NCBI GenBank assembly: GCA_963730365.1
Contig: CAVSRM010000008.1
Span: 124,001 to 188,000 of the forward strand
Reading direction: 5' to 3'
Source: Fodinibacter sp963730365
GTDB taxonomy: Bacteria; Actinomycetota; Actinomycetes; Actinomycetales; Dermatophilaceae
Length of the DNA stretch: 64,000 nucleotides
The notes below the pieces were generated by a model, which had not been told where the DNA came from, did no database searches, and was given only the letters and a program-made list of their open reading frames with translations. The position numbers and the translations under genes are program-made. Positions 1-7,371 of the stretch are shown in pieces. The stretch's first letter is position 1; each line of letters begins with the position of its first letter.

Positions 1-484
1 GTGCGGAGGTCACCCTCGGAGCGGGGCGGTGCGGGCGTCGCGCGGGGGTGGCGTCGGTCGTCGGCTCGGGTGCGGTCGGCTCGGGGGTCGTGGCGCTGGA
101 CGCCGGGGCCTTCGCCGTCCTGGCCGCCTTCGTCGACGTCGACGTGGCTGCCGTCGAGGTCGTATTCGCTGCCTTTGTCGTCTTCGCTGCCTTCGGCGTC
201 TTCGCTGCCTTTGCCGTCGCCGTCGCCGTCGTCTTCGGCTTGGCCTTCGGCTTCGCCGTGGCCTTCGTCTTCGTCTTCGTCTTGGGCTTCGGCTTCGACG
301 TGGTCTTCGCCGTCGAGGCCTTCTTCGCGGCCCTCGGTGGCGTCGCCGAGGAGTCGGCGGACTCCTCGCCGGCCGGGGCCGCGGGAACCGGGTCGCTCCC
401 GATCAGCGGCGTCGTGTGGCGACGCGCTCGCTCCCCCGACGCCCGCGCAGCGCCGGCGGCCAGGGTGCCGCGAGTCGTGGCCAT
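1..484 (-). CDS. Lys/Ala/Thr-rich N-terminal part of an unidentified protein (runs off the window)
   Basis: The frame opens with ATG at 484, sharing one base with the TGA of the upstream epimerase (TGATG), and stays open for 161 codons to the window edge. A G-rich stretch inside the end of the epimerase gene can serve as ribosome binding site, so the two are probably translationally coupled. The visible protein has a polar start of about 50 residues and then a long low-complexity tract (about residues 55-130) dominated by Lys-Thr, Lys-Pro and Lys-Ala pairs, followed by a Pro/Thr/Glu-rich stretch. No catalytic domain is visible yet. In related actinobacteria the gene after this epimerase is often a lysophospholipid (1-acylglycerol-3-phosphate) acyltransferase, so this could be its basic N-terminal extension. 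That identity is inference from gene order only. Confidence 0.6.
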   Translation of the reverse strand, partial: MATTRGTLAAGAARASGERARRHTTPLIGSDPVPAAPAGEESADSSATPPRAAKKASTAKTTSKPKPKTKTKTKATAKPKAKPKTTATATAKAAKTPKAAKTTKAANTTSTAATSTSTKAARTAKAPASSATTPEPTAPEPTTDATPARRPHRPAPRVTSA

Positions 485-1533
485 CAGGCCCCCCGGCCCG
501 CGCCGAGAGTGCGCAGCAGCGCTTGGCTTGCCGTGCCGGCGACGCCGCTCACGGCATCCCCGATCGCCGTGGCGGCGGGGACCGCGGGACCGACGGTGCG
601 CGCGAAGTCCTCGAAGGCCGCGCGCGAGGTGTAGCGCGGCTCGAAGCCGAGCACCGTGCCCATCCGCGTCGTGTCCAGCCCCCTGCCGTAGGCCAGGAAG
701 GACATCTGGTCGGGCGAGAAGTCGGCCAGCCCCGTGCGCCGGGCCAGGCCACCGACGAAGCCGGCCGCCGACATGGGCATCGGCACGACGGGCCTGCCCA
801 CGATCGCCGCGGCCTGGAGGACGGTGACGACTCCGCGCCCGGCGAGGTTGACCACACCGCTGACGGCGCCGGTCGATGCCATCTGCAGGGCGTCGATGGC
901 GTCGTCCTCGTGCATGAACTGCATCCGCGCGTCGAAGCCGAGCGGGACGGGGATGACGGGGAGGTTGAAGTAGTCGGTGATGGAGGTCCGGATGCGCGGG
1001 CCGACGATGTTGGCGAACCGCAGGGTGAGGATCTCGGTGTCCGGTCGCCGCCGCGCGAAGCCACGGACGTACCCCTCGACCTCGATCGAGTCCTTGCCGA
1101 AGCCGCCCGACGGGGTGCGCTTGGCTCCCATGTCCTCGGTGAACATCGCGGGGTCACGGGGGGTGGAGCCGTAGACGGCGGCGGAGGACTTCACGACCAG
1201 TCGTCGCACCGTGCTCGACTTCTGGCAGGCCGCCAGGAGCTGCATGGTGCCGATGACGTTGATCTCCTTCTGGGGAGTGCGCCCCCCGACGAAGGTCGGC
1301 GTCGCGATGACGTTCATGTGGACGACGGTGTCGACCCGGGCGGTCTCTATGATCCGGGCGATCATCGGGTTGCGGATGTCGGCCCGCACGAACTCCACGG
1401 TCCCGATGTCGTGCGGGGGTGGGATCACGTCGACGCCGACCACGTGGGAGACCGAGGGGTCGGCACTGAGGCGGCGCGCGAGAAGGCCGCCGAGGTAACG
1501 GGACACGCCCGTCACGAGCACCACCTTGCCCAC
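484..1533 (-). CDS. NAD-dependent epimerase/dehydratase family (extended SDR) protein
   Basis: The 349-residue protein begins MGKVVLVTGVSRYLGG, a Rossmann nucleotide-binding turn (TGxxxxxG) typical of extended SDR sugar epimerases/dehydratases, and continues with SSAAVYG near residue 130 and a substrate-domain-like C-terminus. I do not see the usual YxxxK catalytic pair: the expected position reads GKDSIEVEGYVRGF, so it may have another activity or only bind nucleotide. The GTG at 1533 is chosen because AAGGAG lies just upstream; longer in-frame starts are not conserved-looking. It is overlapped by the following low-complexity gene, suggesting one operon. The actual substrate cannot be read from the sequence. 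Confidence 0.85.
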   Translation of the reverse strand: MGKVVLVTGVSRYLGGLLARRLSADPSVSHVVGVDVIPPPHDIGTVEFVRADIRNPMIARIIETARVDTVVHMNVIATPTFVGGRTPQKEINVIGTMQLLAACQKSSTVRRLVVKSSAAVYGSTPRDPAMFTEDMGAKRTPSGGFGKDSIEVEGYVRGFARRRPDTEILTLRFANIVGPRIRTSITDYFNLPVIPVPLGFDARMQFMHEDDAIDALQMASTGAVSGVVNLAGRGVVTVLQAAAIVGRPVVPMPMSAAGFVGGLARRTGLADFSPDQMSFLAYGRGLDTTRMGTVLGFEPRYTSRAAFEDFARTVGPAVPAATAIGDAVSGVAGTASQALLRTLGAGRGA

Positions 1534-1676
1534 GCGCTGCTCCTTCGTGCGAGTACCGAGGGCTACCAACCTACCGAGTGTGCCCGGACGGGCGCACGAG
1601 GGGAGGGCCCGAGACGGACGGTACGACAAAGGCCCCCGGGGTGCGGGGACCTCTGAAGTACTGGAGTGACCTCAGG

Positions 1677-1775
1677 TCACTTCTTGTTGCGGCGCTGGTG
1701 GCGCGTCTTGCGAAGCAGCTTGCGGTGCTTCTTCTTCGCCATCCGCTTGCGCCGCTTCTTGATGACTGAACCCAT
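1677..1775 (-). CDS. Small ribosomal subunit protein bS22 (AURKAIP1/COX24 domain)
   Basis: A 32-residue, extremely basic protein: MGSVIKKRRKRMAKKKHR at the start and ending RRNKK. This is the signature of the short actinobacterial 30S protein bS22 (AURKAIP1/COX24 family), which binds rRNA in the small subunit. GAGGA lies about 6 bases before the ATG. It sits between the small HTH gene and the epimerase, the usual actinobacterial context. It is short enough to be easily missed, but the match in length and composition is very good. Confidence 0.93.
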   Translation of the reverse strand: MGSVIKKRRKRMAKKKHRKLLRKTRHQRRNKK

Positions 1776-1814
1776 GCGATGTCCTCGTTGCTGGAGCGTC
1801 GTGTGCGACTTCCC

Positions 1815-1844
1815 ACCCTACCGCCAGAGCGGCCCCCGCCCCAA
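1815..1844 (-). promoter_or_regulatory. Possible promoter upstream of bS22
   Basis: On the minus strand TTGGGG (1839-1844) and TAGGGT (1815-1820) are separated by 18 bases, about 40 bases before the bS22 ATG, which fits a sigma-A-type promoter for actinobacteria. It was found by eye; G-rich hexamers are common in this genome, so it is only a candidate. Confidence 0.35.
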
Positions 1845-1913
1845 AACGTGGGTCGGCAGTCGGCAACGGCTGTCCGCGGGGCGGCCCGTGGTCCAGGGGG
1901 GTGTACCCCGACG

Positions 1914-2114
1914 TCAGGCGGTGTCGATGAAGGAGTTGCGCAGGTAGGCGTCGACCTGGTCCTCCGGGACCCTGAAGGACCGGCCGACACGGATGGCCGG
2001 GAGCTCCCCCGCGTGGACCATGCGGTAGACCGTCATCTTCGAGACGCGCATGATCGCGGCGACCTCGGCAACGGTCAGGAACCGCACCTCGCCGAGCTGA
2101 CGCTCCGTTGTCAT
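1914..2114 (-). CDS. Small excisionase-family helix-turn-helix DNA-binding protein
   Basis: The 66-residue protein contains FLTVAEVAAIMRVSKMTVYR followed by a wing-like stretch ending in FRVPEDQVDAYL. This is the MerR/excisionase-type winged helix (HTH_17) of small actinobacterial regulators, such as the BldC-like and BldD-target proteins. It lies just upstream of bS22, a pairing that recurs in actinobacteria. ATG at 2114 is chosen because the domain starts 10 residues later and GAGG precedes it. It has no effector domain, so it probably acts as an architectural or cooperative DNA binder. The target is unknown. The 258 bases between it and acuC hold no gene that I can support. Confidence 0.88.
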   Translation of the reverse strand: MTTERQLGEVRFLTVAEVAAIMRVSKMTVYRMVHAGELPAIRVGRSFRVPEDQVDAYLRNSFIDTA

Positions 2115-2372
2115 CGTGACCTCGATCCTCTGCCCGCCCCCAGCGCCTGGACCGTCCGGCATTCTCCCTGCGGCGTGCAAGCGCAACCCTAGGGGCTGTT
2201 GTGACCACTGGGAAGTCAAACCATCAACTTTCGTCCCAATGTCCAGTCGACACGCCGCGAGAAGCGCTCCCGACCGACCGCTGTGCCCCACCCGTTTCCC
2301 CCTGTGGAGGGCGTGGCCGAGCGCTCCGCTGGGCTCGGGAGGCCCGGTACGGCAGAGGCGCCGTGGTCCGGC

Positions 2373-3563
2373 TCAGTCGAACCAGGCGTCCAGCCCGTGG
2401 TGGCTGAACGTCGCCTGCCGGGTCGCCATGATGGCCCGGTCGACGGGACGGTCAGGGTTGTGGCCGGCGTTCCAGGGCTGCACCCACACCGGCAGCTCAC
2501 CCACGGGGCGGTCCCCCATCCGTGCCGGCCCGGGCCGCCCGAACACCTCCTGGACGTGCTCCCGCCACTGCTCGGGGACGGCGGTGTCCAGCGGGATCGG
2601 GTGGTGCGCCGCGAAGGCGGTGAGGTGGGTCCAGGAGCGTGGAACGACGTCGACGAGCTCGTAGCCGCCACCCCCGAGTGCCACCCAGCGCCCCCCTGAG
2701 ACCTCGTGGGCGAGGTCGTGGACGAGCTCGTGGGCCCGCCGCTGGGCGTCGACGGTGATGGCGAAGTGGGCGAGCGGGTCCTCGAGGTGGGTGTCGCACC
2801 CGTGCTGGCTGACGACGACGTCGGGGTCGAAGGCCCGCACCAGCGGTGGCACCACAGACTCGATCGACCGCAACCATCCGGCATCGGTGGTGCCCGGGGG
2901 GAGAGAGACGTTGACGGCGGTGCCACGAGCCTGGGGTCCACCGATGTCACCCGGCCACCCGCTGCCCGGGAACAGGTGGCGACCGTCCTCGTGGACGGAG
3001 ATCGTCATCACCCGCGGGTCGTTCCAGAAGACGCGCTCGACACCGTCGCCGTGGTGGACGTCGATGTCGACGTACACGACGCGCTCGGCGCCGTTGTCGA
3101 GCAACCAGCGGATCCCCACGGCGATGTCGTTGTAGATGCAGAACCCGCTCGCATGCGTCGGCATGGCGTGGTGCAGCCCGCCGCAGTAGTTGACGCCGTG
3201 CTCGGCCTCCCCCGTCCAGACCCGCCGGCACAGGTCCAGGGTGCCCTGCACGACCCTGGCCGATGCCTCGTGCATGCCCGCGAAGGCGGGGTCGTCGTCG
3301 GTGCCCAGTCCGCGTCGGCGGTCCGCGTCGGCGGGGTCCTCCGAGGCGCGGCGGACGGCGGCGATGTAGTCGCGCTCGTGCACCGTCGCGAGCACGTCGT
3401 CGTCGGCCACCTCCGGGCTGAGCACGTCGACGTGGTCGAGGACGCCCAGAGCACGTGCGAGCCGGGTCGTGAGGTCGAGCCGCGCCGGGCCCATCGGGTG
3501 GCCGGGGCCGAAGTTGTATGCCGTGAACGCGTCGTCCCAGATCACGCTCGTTCGCAGGGCCAT
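2373..3563 (-). CDS. acuC: Acetoin utilisation protein AcuC, histone-deacetylase-fold amidohydrolase
   Basis: A 396-residue member of the arginase/deacetylase superfamily. The zinc-site segment VYVDIDVHHGDGVERVF, the earlier GLHHAMP histidine pair (charge relay) and SQHGCDTHLEDPLAHF are all present, so the enzyme should be an active Zn-dependent lysine deacetylase. In Bacillus and Streptomyces, AcuC is linked to deacetylation (activation) of acetyl-CoA synthetase. No acs or acetyltransferase partner of that system sits beside it here. The ATG at 3563 follows a TAGCGT hexamer by 6 bases, suggesting a leaderless transcript. It is divergent from the RCK protein gene. Confidence 0.92.
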   Translation of the reverse strand: MALRTSVIWDDAFTAYNFGPGHPMGPARLDLTTRLARALGVLDHVDVLSPEVADDDVLATVHERDYIAAVRRASEDPADADRRRGLGTDDDPAFAGMHEASARVVQGTLDLCRRVWTGEAEHGVNYCGGLHHAMPTHASGFCIYNDIAVGIRWLLDNGAERVVYVDIDVHHGDGVERVFWNDPRVMTISVHEDGRHLFPGSGWPGDIGGPQARGTAVNVSLPPGTTDAGWLRSIESVVPPLVRAFDPDVVVSQHGCDTHLEDPLAHFAITVDAQRRAHELVHDLAHEVSGGRWVALGGGGYELVDVVPRSWTHLTAFAAHHPIPLDTAVPEQWREHVQEVFGRPGPARMGDRPVGELPVWVQPWNAGHNPDRPVDRAIMATRQATFSHHGLDAWFD

Positions 3564-3569
3564 GGTCGA

Positions 3570-3575
3570 ACGCTA
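3570..3575 (-). promoter_or_regulatory. Candidate -10 element (TAGCGT) for leaderless acuC
   Basis: TAGCGT on the minus strand ends 6 bases before the acuC ATG, so transcription would begin at or next to the start codon. No clear -35 was seen. Confidence 0.45.
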
Positions 3576-3634
3576 CCCCCGTGCGTCGATCGTGGCAGGC
3601 TGACCCCGACGACCGATCCGCGAGAGGGGCCCCG

Positions 3635-4303
3635 ATGGGCAGGAACAACCTGTACGACGACGAGGTCCTGGTCATCGGGCTCGGCCGGTTCGGTGCCGCG
3701 GCGGCCCTCGAGCTGCGCCGGCTCGGCCACAAGGTGACGGCCATCGAGAAGGACGGCTTCCTGGCCGAGAAGTTCCTCGGCCGGATCAGCCACGTGGTGC
3801 ACGGGGACGCCAGCGACGTCGGGGTGATCCGCGACGCGAAGGCGGGGCGGTTCCGCATCTCCGTCGTGGCCATCGGCTCCTCCGTGGAGGCCTCGGTGCT
3901 CGCGGCCGCCAACCTCGTGGATGCCGGGGTGCCAGACATCTGGGCCAAGGCGATGTCCGTCGAGCACGGCCGGATCCTGGACCGGATCGGGGTGCACCAC
4001 ATCGTGCGCCCCGAGGCGGACACCGGGCGCCGGGTGGCCCACCTGGTCGGTGGGCGGATGCAGGACTACATCGAGTTCGACGACGGGTTCGCCATCGTCA
4101 AGATGCGCCCCCCGACCGAGACGATCGGCTTCACCCTCGAGCAGAGCGCCGTGCGCAGCAAGTACGGCGTGACCGTCGTGGGAGTGAAGTCGCCCGGGGA
4201 GGACTTCACCTACGCAGTACCCTCCACGAAGGTGTCGGCGCACGACCTGCTCATCGTCAGCGGACCCACCACCCTCATCGAGCGGCTCGCGGCTCGGCCG
4301 TAG
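3635..4303 (+). CDS. TrkA/KtrA-type RCK protein, regulatory subunit of K+ uptake
   Basis: The 222-residue protein has one TrkA-N Rossmann domain starting LVIGLGRFGAAAALEL (nucleotide-binding GxGxxG) with the acidic residue at the end of strand 2 (IEKDG), followed by a TrkA-C domain (about residues 140-220). This is the single-RCK layout of KtrA/CeoB-type cytosolic gating rings that bind NAD(H)/ATP and control a TrkH/KtrB membrane channel. No membrane partner gene is in the neighbourhood, so the channel must be encoded elsewhere. ATG at 3635 is preceded by GAGAGGGG. The convergent neighbour is an acetyltransferase. Confidence 0.9.
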   Translation: MGRNNLYDDEVLVIGLGRFGAAAALELRRLGHKVTAIEKDGFLAEKFLGRISHVVHGDASDVGVIRDAKAGRFRISVVAIGSSVEASVLAAANLVDAGVPDIWAKAMSVEHGRILDRIGVHHIVRPEADTGRRVAHLVGGRMQDYIEFDDGFAIVKMRPPTETIGFTLEQSAVRSKYGVTVVGVKSPGEDFTYAVPSTKVSAHDLLIVSGPTTLIERLAARP

Positions 4304-4361
4304 CCGACCCCTCGCGGGAGCAGCCCCGGGCGGTCGCTCTTCGACGAGCGGGCCGACGGGC

Positions 4362-4889
4362 TCAGAAGTTGGGCAGGCCGCCCCGGTCACCGGCGAGGGG
4401 CAGCGTCATGGCCAGCTCCTCCTCGCCGTCGTCCTGCGAGACCACGCGCATCGGTCGGCGCTCGGCGGTGGGGCGGAAGCCGAATCCACTGGCGAAGGCG
4501 ACGGCCCGGCCGTTGTCGGTGCCGACCCAGTAGAGCAGCTGCTCCTGGCCCCCCTCTGCGGCCGCCATCGCGCCAGCGCGCACGAGCGCCGTGGCGACAC
4601 CGGTGCCACGAGCCGCGGGGCTGACCCAGAGCCCGAAGAGCTGCGAGGCCTCGGGCTGGTCCTCACCCGCCGGCCCGACGCTGGCGATGCCCTGGGGCTC
4701 ACCGTCGCGCTCAGCCAGCAGACGGACCGACCGGCCCATCCGGGCACGCCAGAACTCCTCGTCCTCGGCGGCCTCGTCGTCGTGGGACGCGACGAAGGCG
4801 TCGGGTGACTCCTGGAGGGCCGTCAGTCGAACGGCGCGGTACTCCTGCCACTCATCGACCCCCAGCCGGCGCACGGTGATCTCACTCAT
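4362..4889 (-). CDS. GNAT-family N-acetyltransferase (distal gene of a tandem pair)
   Basis: The 175-residue protein has a GNAT fold: acceptor segment WQEYRAVRLTALQESPDAF, the acetyl-CoA pyrophosphate-binding motif ARGTGVATALV, and the C-terminal FASGFGFRPTAER. Substrate is unknown. It resembles the next gene (4951-5457) along its length, including FRPTxER near the end, so the two are likely a local duplication. ATG at 4889 is preferred; a GTG three codons upstream is possible. It probably belongs to the proC operon. Confidence 0.87.
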   Translation of the reverse strand: MSEITVRRLGVDEWQEYRAVRLTALQESPDAFVASHDDEAAEDEEFWRARMGRSVRLLAERDGEPQGIASVGPAGEDQPEASQLFGLWVSPAARGTGVATALVRAGAMAAAEGGQEQLLYWVGTDNGRAVAFASGFGFRPTAERRPMRVVSQDDGEEELAMTLPLAGDRGGLPNF

Positions 4890-4950
4890 GCGGGCCACTC
4901 TCCCACGACCCCCACCGGCCTCGGCAACCCGGGCAGGTGAACACTCCGGA

Positions 4951-5457
4951 TCAGCCGGACAGGTCGAGGGCGAGGGTCTCCTCGGTCACCGACGGGTCCC
5001 ACGGCATCGCACCGCGCTCGCCGGTGGGCCGGAACCCGAACCGCAGGTAGAAGGTCCAAGCGCGGGAGTTCTCGTGCGCGACGTCCAGCGACAGCCGTCG
5101 CCAGCCCAGGGCCCGGGCGTGCTCCAGCCCCGCCGAGACGAGCGCGTCGGCGACCCCTCGACCCCGCGCGACCGAGGCCACCCACATGCCCACGAGAAGC
5201 CCCTCGTGCGGCTCCTGTGCCGGCGCCTGCCAGAGTCCGACGGTGCCCACGGGCCGCTCCCCCTCGAGGGCGACCCAGGTGGGGGACGTGCTCAGTCGCT
5301 CGCGCCACTCACCCTCCGCGCGGGTGGAGGCCTCGGCATACGTCGCCCAGAACGCCCGGGGACTGTCGATCAGCGAGGCGATCCGCACGTCGCGGTAGAG
5401 CCGCCAGTCCTCGGGGCCGACCTGCACCACGCAGGCCCCGCCCCCACGTTCAGCCAT
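4951..5457 (-). CDS. GNAT-family N-acetyltransferase (proximal gene of a tandem pair)
   Basis: The 168-residue GNAT protein has WRLYRDVRIASLIDSPRAFW near its start, the CoA-binding loop ARGRGVADALVSAGL and a final FYLRFGFRPTGERG. It begins only 5 bases after the proC stop, so it is co-transcribed with proC. It is a paralogue of the neighbouring 4362-4889 gene. The acceptor molecule cannot be deduced; proximity to proline metabolism is suggestive but not evidence for a proline-related substrate. Confidence 0.87.
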   Translation of the reverse strand: MAERGGGACVVQVGPEDWRLYRDVRIASLIDSPRAFWATYAEASTRAEGEWRERLSTSPTWVALEGERPVGTVGLWQAPAQEPHEGLLVGMWVASVARGRGVADALVSAGLEHARALGWRRLSLDVAHENSRAWTFYLRFGFRPTGERGAMPWDPSVTEETLALDLSG

Positions 5458-5462
5458 CCGGC

Positions 5463-6263
5463 TCAGCCACCCGCGAGCTCCGCCGAGCGCTTCGCGGCCG
5501 CCTCCATCGCCGTGATGAACGCGGCGCGCACCTTGTGGTCGTCGAGCTCACGCAGGGCCGCCGCGGTCGTCCCGCCGGGCGAGGTGACCTGCTCACGCAG
5601 GACGGTCGGGTGCTGGCCGGTCTCGCGCATCATGGTCGCGGCGCCGTACAGCGTCTGCACGACGAGCTCGGTGGCCGTGGCGCGCGGCATCCCGAGCACG
5701 ACACCGGCCTCGATCATCGCCTCGACGACGTAGAAGATGTAGGCCGGCCCGCTGCCGGAGATGGCGGTCACGGCATCGAGGAGGTACTCGGGGACCTCGA
5801 GCACCTTGCCGGTGGCCGCGAGCAGGGACTGGGCCTCTGCGAGGTGCTCTGCGTCGCAGTGCGCCCCGGGACTGACCGCCGCCATCCCCTGGTCGACCAG
5901 GGCCGGGGTGTTGGGCATGACCCGCACGACGGCGCGCCCCTCGGGCAGGTGACGCTCGAGGAACGCGGTGGTGATGCCGGCCGCGAGGCTCACGACGAGA
6001 TTTCCCTCGTGGACGTGCTCGCTGATCTCCTCGAGCAGGGCACCCATGTCCTGGGGCTTGACGACCAGGACGAGCGTGTCGGCGAGGGCCGCCGCCTCGG
6101 TGTTGCCGAGCGCGCGGACGCCGTACTTCTCGGTGAGCTCGGCGGCCCGTTCCTCACGACGTTCGGTGATGACGAGGTGGTCGGCGGAGCGCCCGGCGCG
6201 TAGGAGACCCGAGAGGAGGGTCTCGCCCATGACACCGGCACCGAAGATCGCAACGATTCCCAT
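5463..6263 (-). CDS. proC: Pyrroline-5-carboxylate reductase (last step of proline synthesis)
   Basis: The 266-residue protein opens MGIVAIFGAGVMGETLLSGL, the NAD(P)-binding Rossmann motif, and contains the P5CR signature around residues 215-245 (EQVTSPGGTTAAALREL). It catalyses NAD(P)H-dependent reduction of 1-pyrroline-5-carboxylate to L-proline in the cytosol. Length is normal. ATG at 6263 is chosen over a start 8 codons upstream because it abuts the Rossmann strand. It heads a run of three genes (proC and two acetyltransferases) and lies immediately downstream of the proline-degrading dehydrogenase, separated by a palindromic element. Confidence 0.96.
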   Translation of the reverse strand: MGIVAIFGAGVMGETLLSGLLRAGRSADHLVITERREERAAELTEKYGVRALGNTEAAALADTLVLVVKPQDMGALLEEISEHVHEGNLVVSLAAGITTAFLERHLPEGRAVVRVMPNTPALVDQGMAAVSPGAHCDAEHLAEAQSLLAATGKVLEVPEYLLDAVTAISGSGPAYIFYVVEAMIEAGVVLGMPRATATELVVQTLYGAATMMRETGQHPTVLREQVTSPGGTTAAALRELDDHKVRAAFITAMEAAAKRSAELAGG

Positions 6264-6285
6264 GCCACGTGAGTATGCCCGGTGC

Positions 6286-6311
6286 ACGAACCTCTGCTAG
6301 CAGAGGTTCGT
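6286..6311. repeat. 26-bp perfect palindrome centred on GCTAGC (copy 1 of a dispersed family)
   Basis: A perfect inverted repeat fills the gap between the proline dehydrogenase stop and the proC start region; its core is CTCTGCTAGCAGAG with arms extending to ACGAACC/GGTTCGT. The same core recurs twice at 41.6 kb. In RNA it would form a strong hairpin, so it could end the dehydrogenase transcript. As DNA it could be a protein-binding site. Confidence 0.85.
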
Positions 6312-7262
6312 TCAGCCGCGGGTGGCGAGCGAGCGCAGGAAGAACTGGAGGTTCGCGGGGCGCTCGGCCATCCGCCGCACGAGGTAGCCGTACCAGTCCT
6401 CACCGAAGGGGATGTACACACGCATCTGGTGCCCGCGGTCGGCGATCCGTTCCTGTTCGGCCGGGCGTACCCCGAGGAGCATCTGGAACTCGTAGGTGTC
6501 CGGGGCCCGGCCGTGGTGACCGGCCAGGGCCTGCGCGATCTCGACAAGGCGGGGGTCGTGCGTGGCGACCATCGGGTAGCCCTCGCCCGCCATGAGCACC
6601 TTGAGGCACCGTACGTAGGAGAGGTCGACGTCGTTCCCGTCCTGGTAGGCGACGGACTCGGGCTGCTTGTAGGCCCCCTTGCACAGCCGGACCCGCGCTC
6701 CCGACGCAGCGAGGTCACGGCAGTCGGCCTCCGTGCGGTGGAGGTAGGACTGCACGACGGCCCCGATCCACGGGAAGTCCTTCATCAGTTCGCGGTGCAC
6801 CTCGAGCGTGCGGTCGGTCGTGGTGTGGTCCTCCATGTCGAGGGTCACGGTGGTGCCAACCCGGTCGGCCGTCTCGCAGATCAGCCGGACGTTGTCGAGG
6901 GCGATGGCGTTGCCGTCGCCGGGGAGCGCCTGACCGATCGCGCTGAGCTTGACGCTGACCTCGGCCGCCCCGTAGGCGGCGAGGTCGGCCTCCGCGAGCG
7001 CCTCGAGGAGGTTGACGTAGGTGTCGCGGGTGGCCTCGGCCTGGGCCCGGTCGGTGGTGTCCTCCCCGAGGTAGTCGATCGTGGCCAGCCGGTTCGTCGT
7101 GCGCAGCTCGGCGACGGTGGCGACGGCATCGTCGATCGCCTCTCCGGGCACGTACCGGGTGACGACCGATCTGCTCACCGGCGCGGTCGTGACCGCGCTC
7201 CGGACGAGGTCGGAGTCGGAGATCTGGAGCAAGGCTCCGCGCAGGAGGTCACTGGGGTCCAC
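6312..7262 (-). CDS. Proline dehydrogenase (monofunctional, FAD-dependent)
   Basis: The 316-residue TIM-barrel protein matches the PRODH/PutA domain: VSVKLSAIGQAL near residue 100, VTLDMEDHTTTD with the barrel acidic residues, RLCKGAYKQPESVAY (FAD/substrate lysine region), VATHDPRLVEIAQ, EFQMLLGVRP and the terminal YIPFGEDWYGYLVRRMAERP bearing the paired arginines that bind proline carboxylate. It oxidises proline to pyrroline-5-carboxylate. The second half of the pathway (P5C dehydrogenase) is not fused and not nearby. GTG at 7262 follows TAGCCT by 6 bases, suggesting a leaderless message. Confidence 0.95.
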   Translation of the reverse strand: MDPSDLLRGALLQISDSDLVRSAVTTAPVSRSVVTRYVPGEAIDDAVATVAELRTTNRLATIDYLGEDTTDRAQAEATRDTYVNLLEALAEADLAAYGAAEVSVKLSAIGQALPGDGNAIALDNVRLICETADRVGTTVTLDMEDHTTTDRTLEVHRELMKDFPWIGAVVQSYLHRTEADCRDLAASGARVRLCKGAYKQPESVAYQDGNDVDLSYVRCLKVLMAGEGYPMVATHDPRLVEIAQALAGHHGRAPDTYEFQMLLGVRPAEQERIADRGHQMRVYIPFGEDWYGYLVRRMAERPANLQFFLRSLATRG

Positions 7263-7268
7263 GGCAAC

Positions 7269-7274
7269 AGGCTA
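7269..7274 (-). promoter_or_regulatory. Candidate -10 (TAGCCT) for the proline dehydrogenase gene
   Basis: The minus-strand hexamer TAGCCT ends 6 bases before the GTG start. No Shine-Dalgarno sequence stands at the usual distance, supporting a leaderless transcript. Confidence 0.45.
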
Positions 7275-7371
7275 TCCACCCGTTGGCGGATCCCGGCCCC
7301 CGGGCGCACCCCGTGTCGAGGGATTCCGGAGGTCCGGCGCCGGCGCGGCGCTCCCGCCGCCGGCCGGATCC

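Noticed and set aside
2115..2372. Promoter for the small HTH gene using TTGACT and TAGGGT on the minus strand
   Set aside because: The two hexamers are 22 bases apart, too far for a sigma-A promoter, and no better pair was found.
7300..7371. GC-rich inverted repeat between proline dehydrogenase and the ABC permease as terminator or regulator
   Set aside because: The arms are simple CCGG/GGCG runs that pair in many registers; nothing distinguishes it from background in DNA of this composition.
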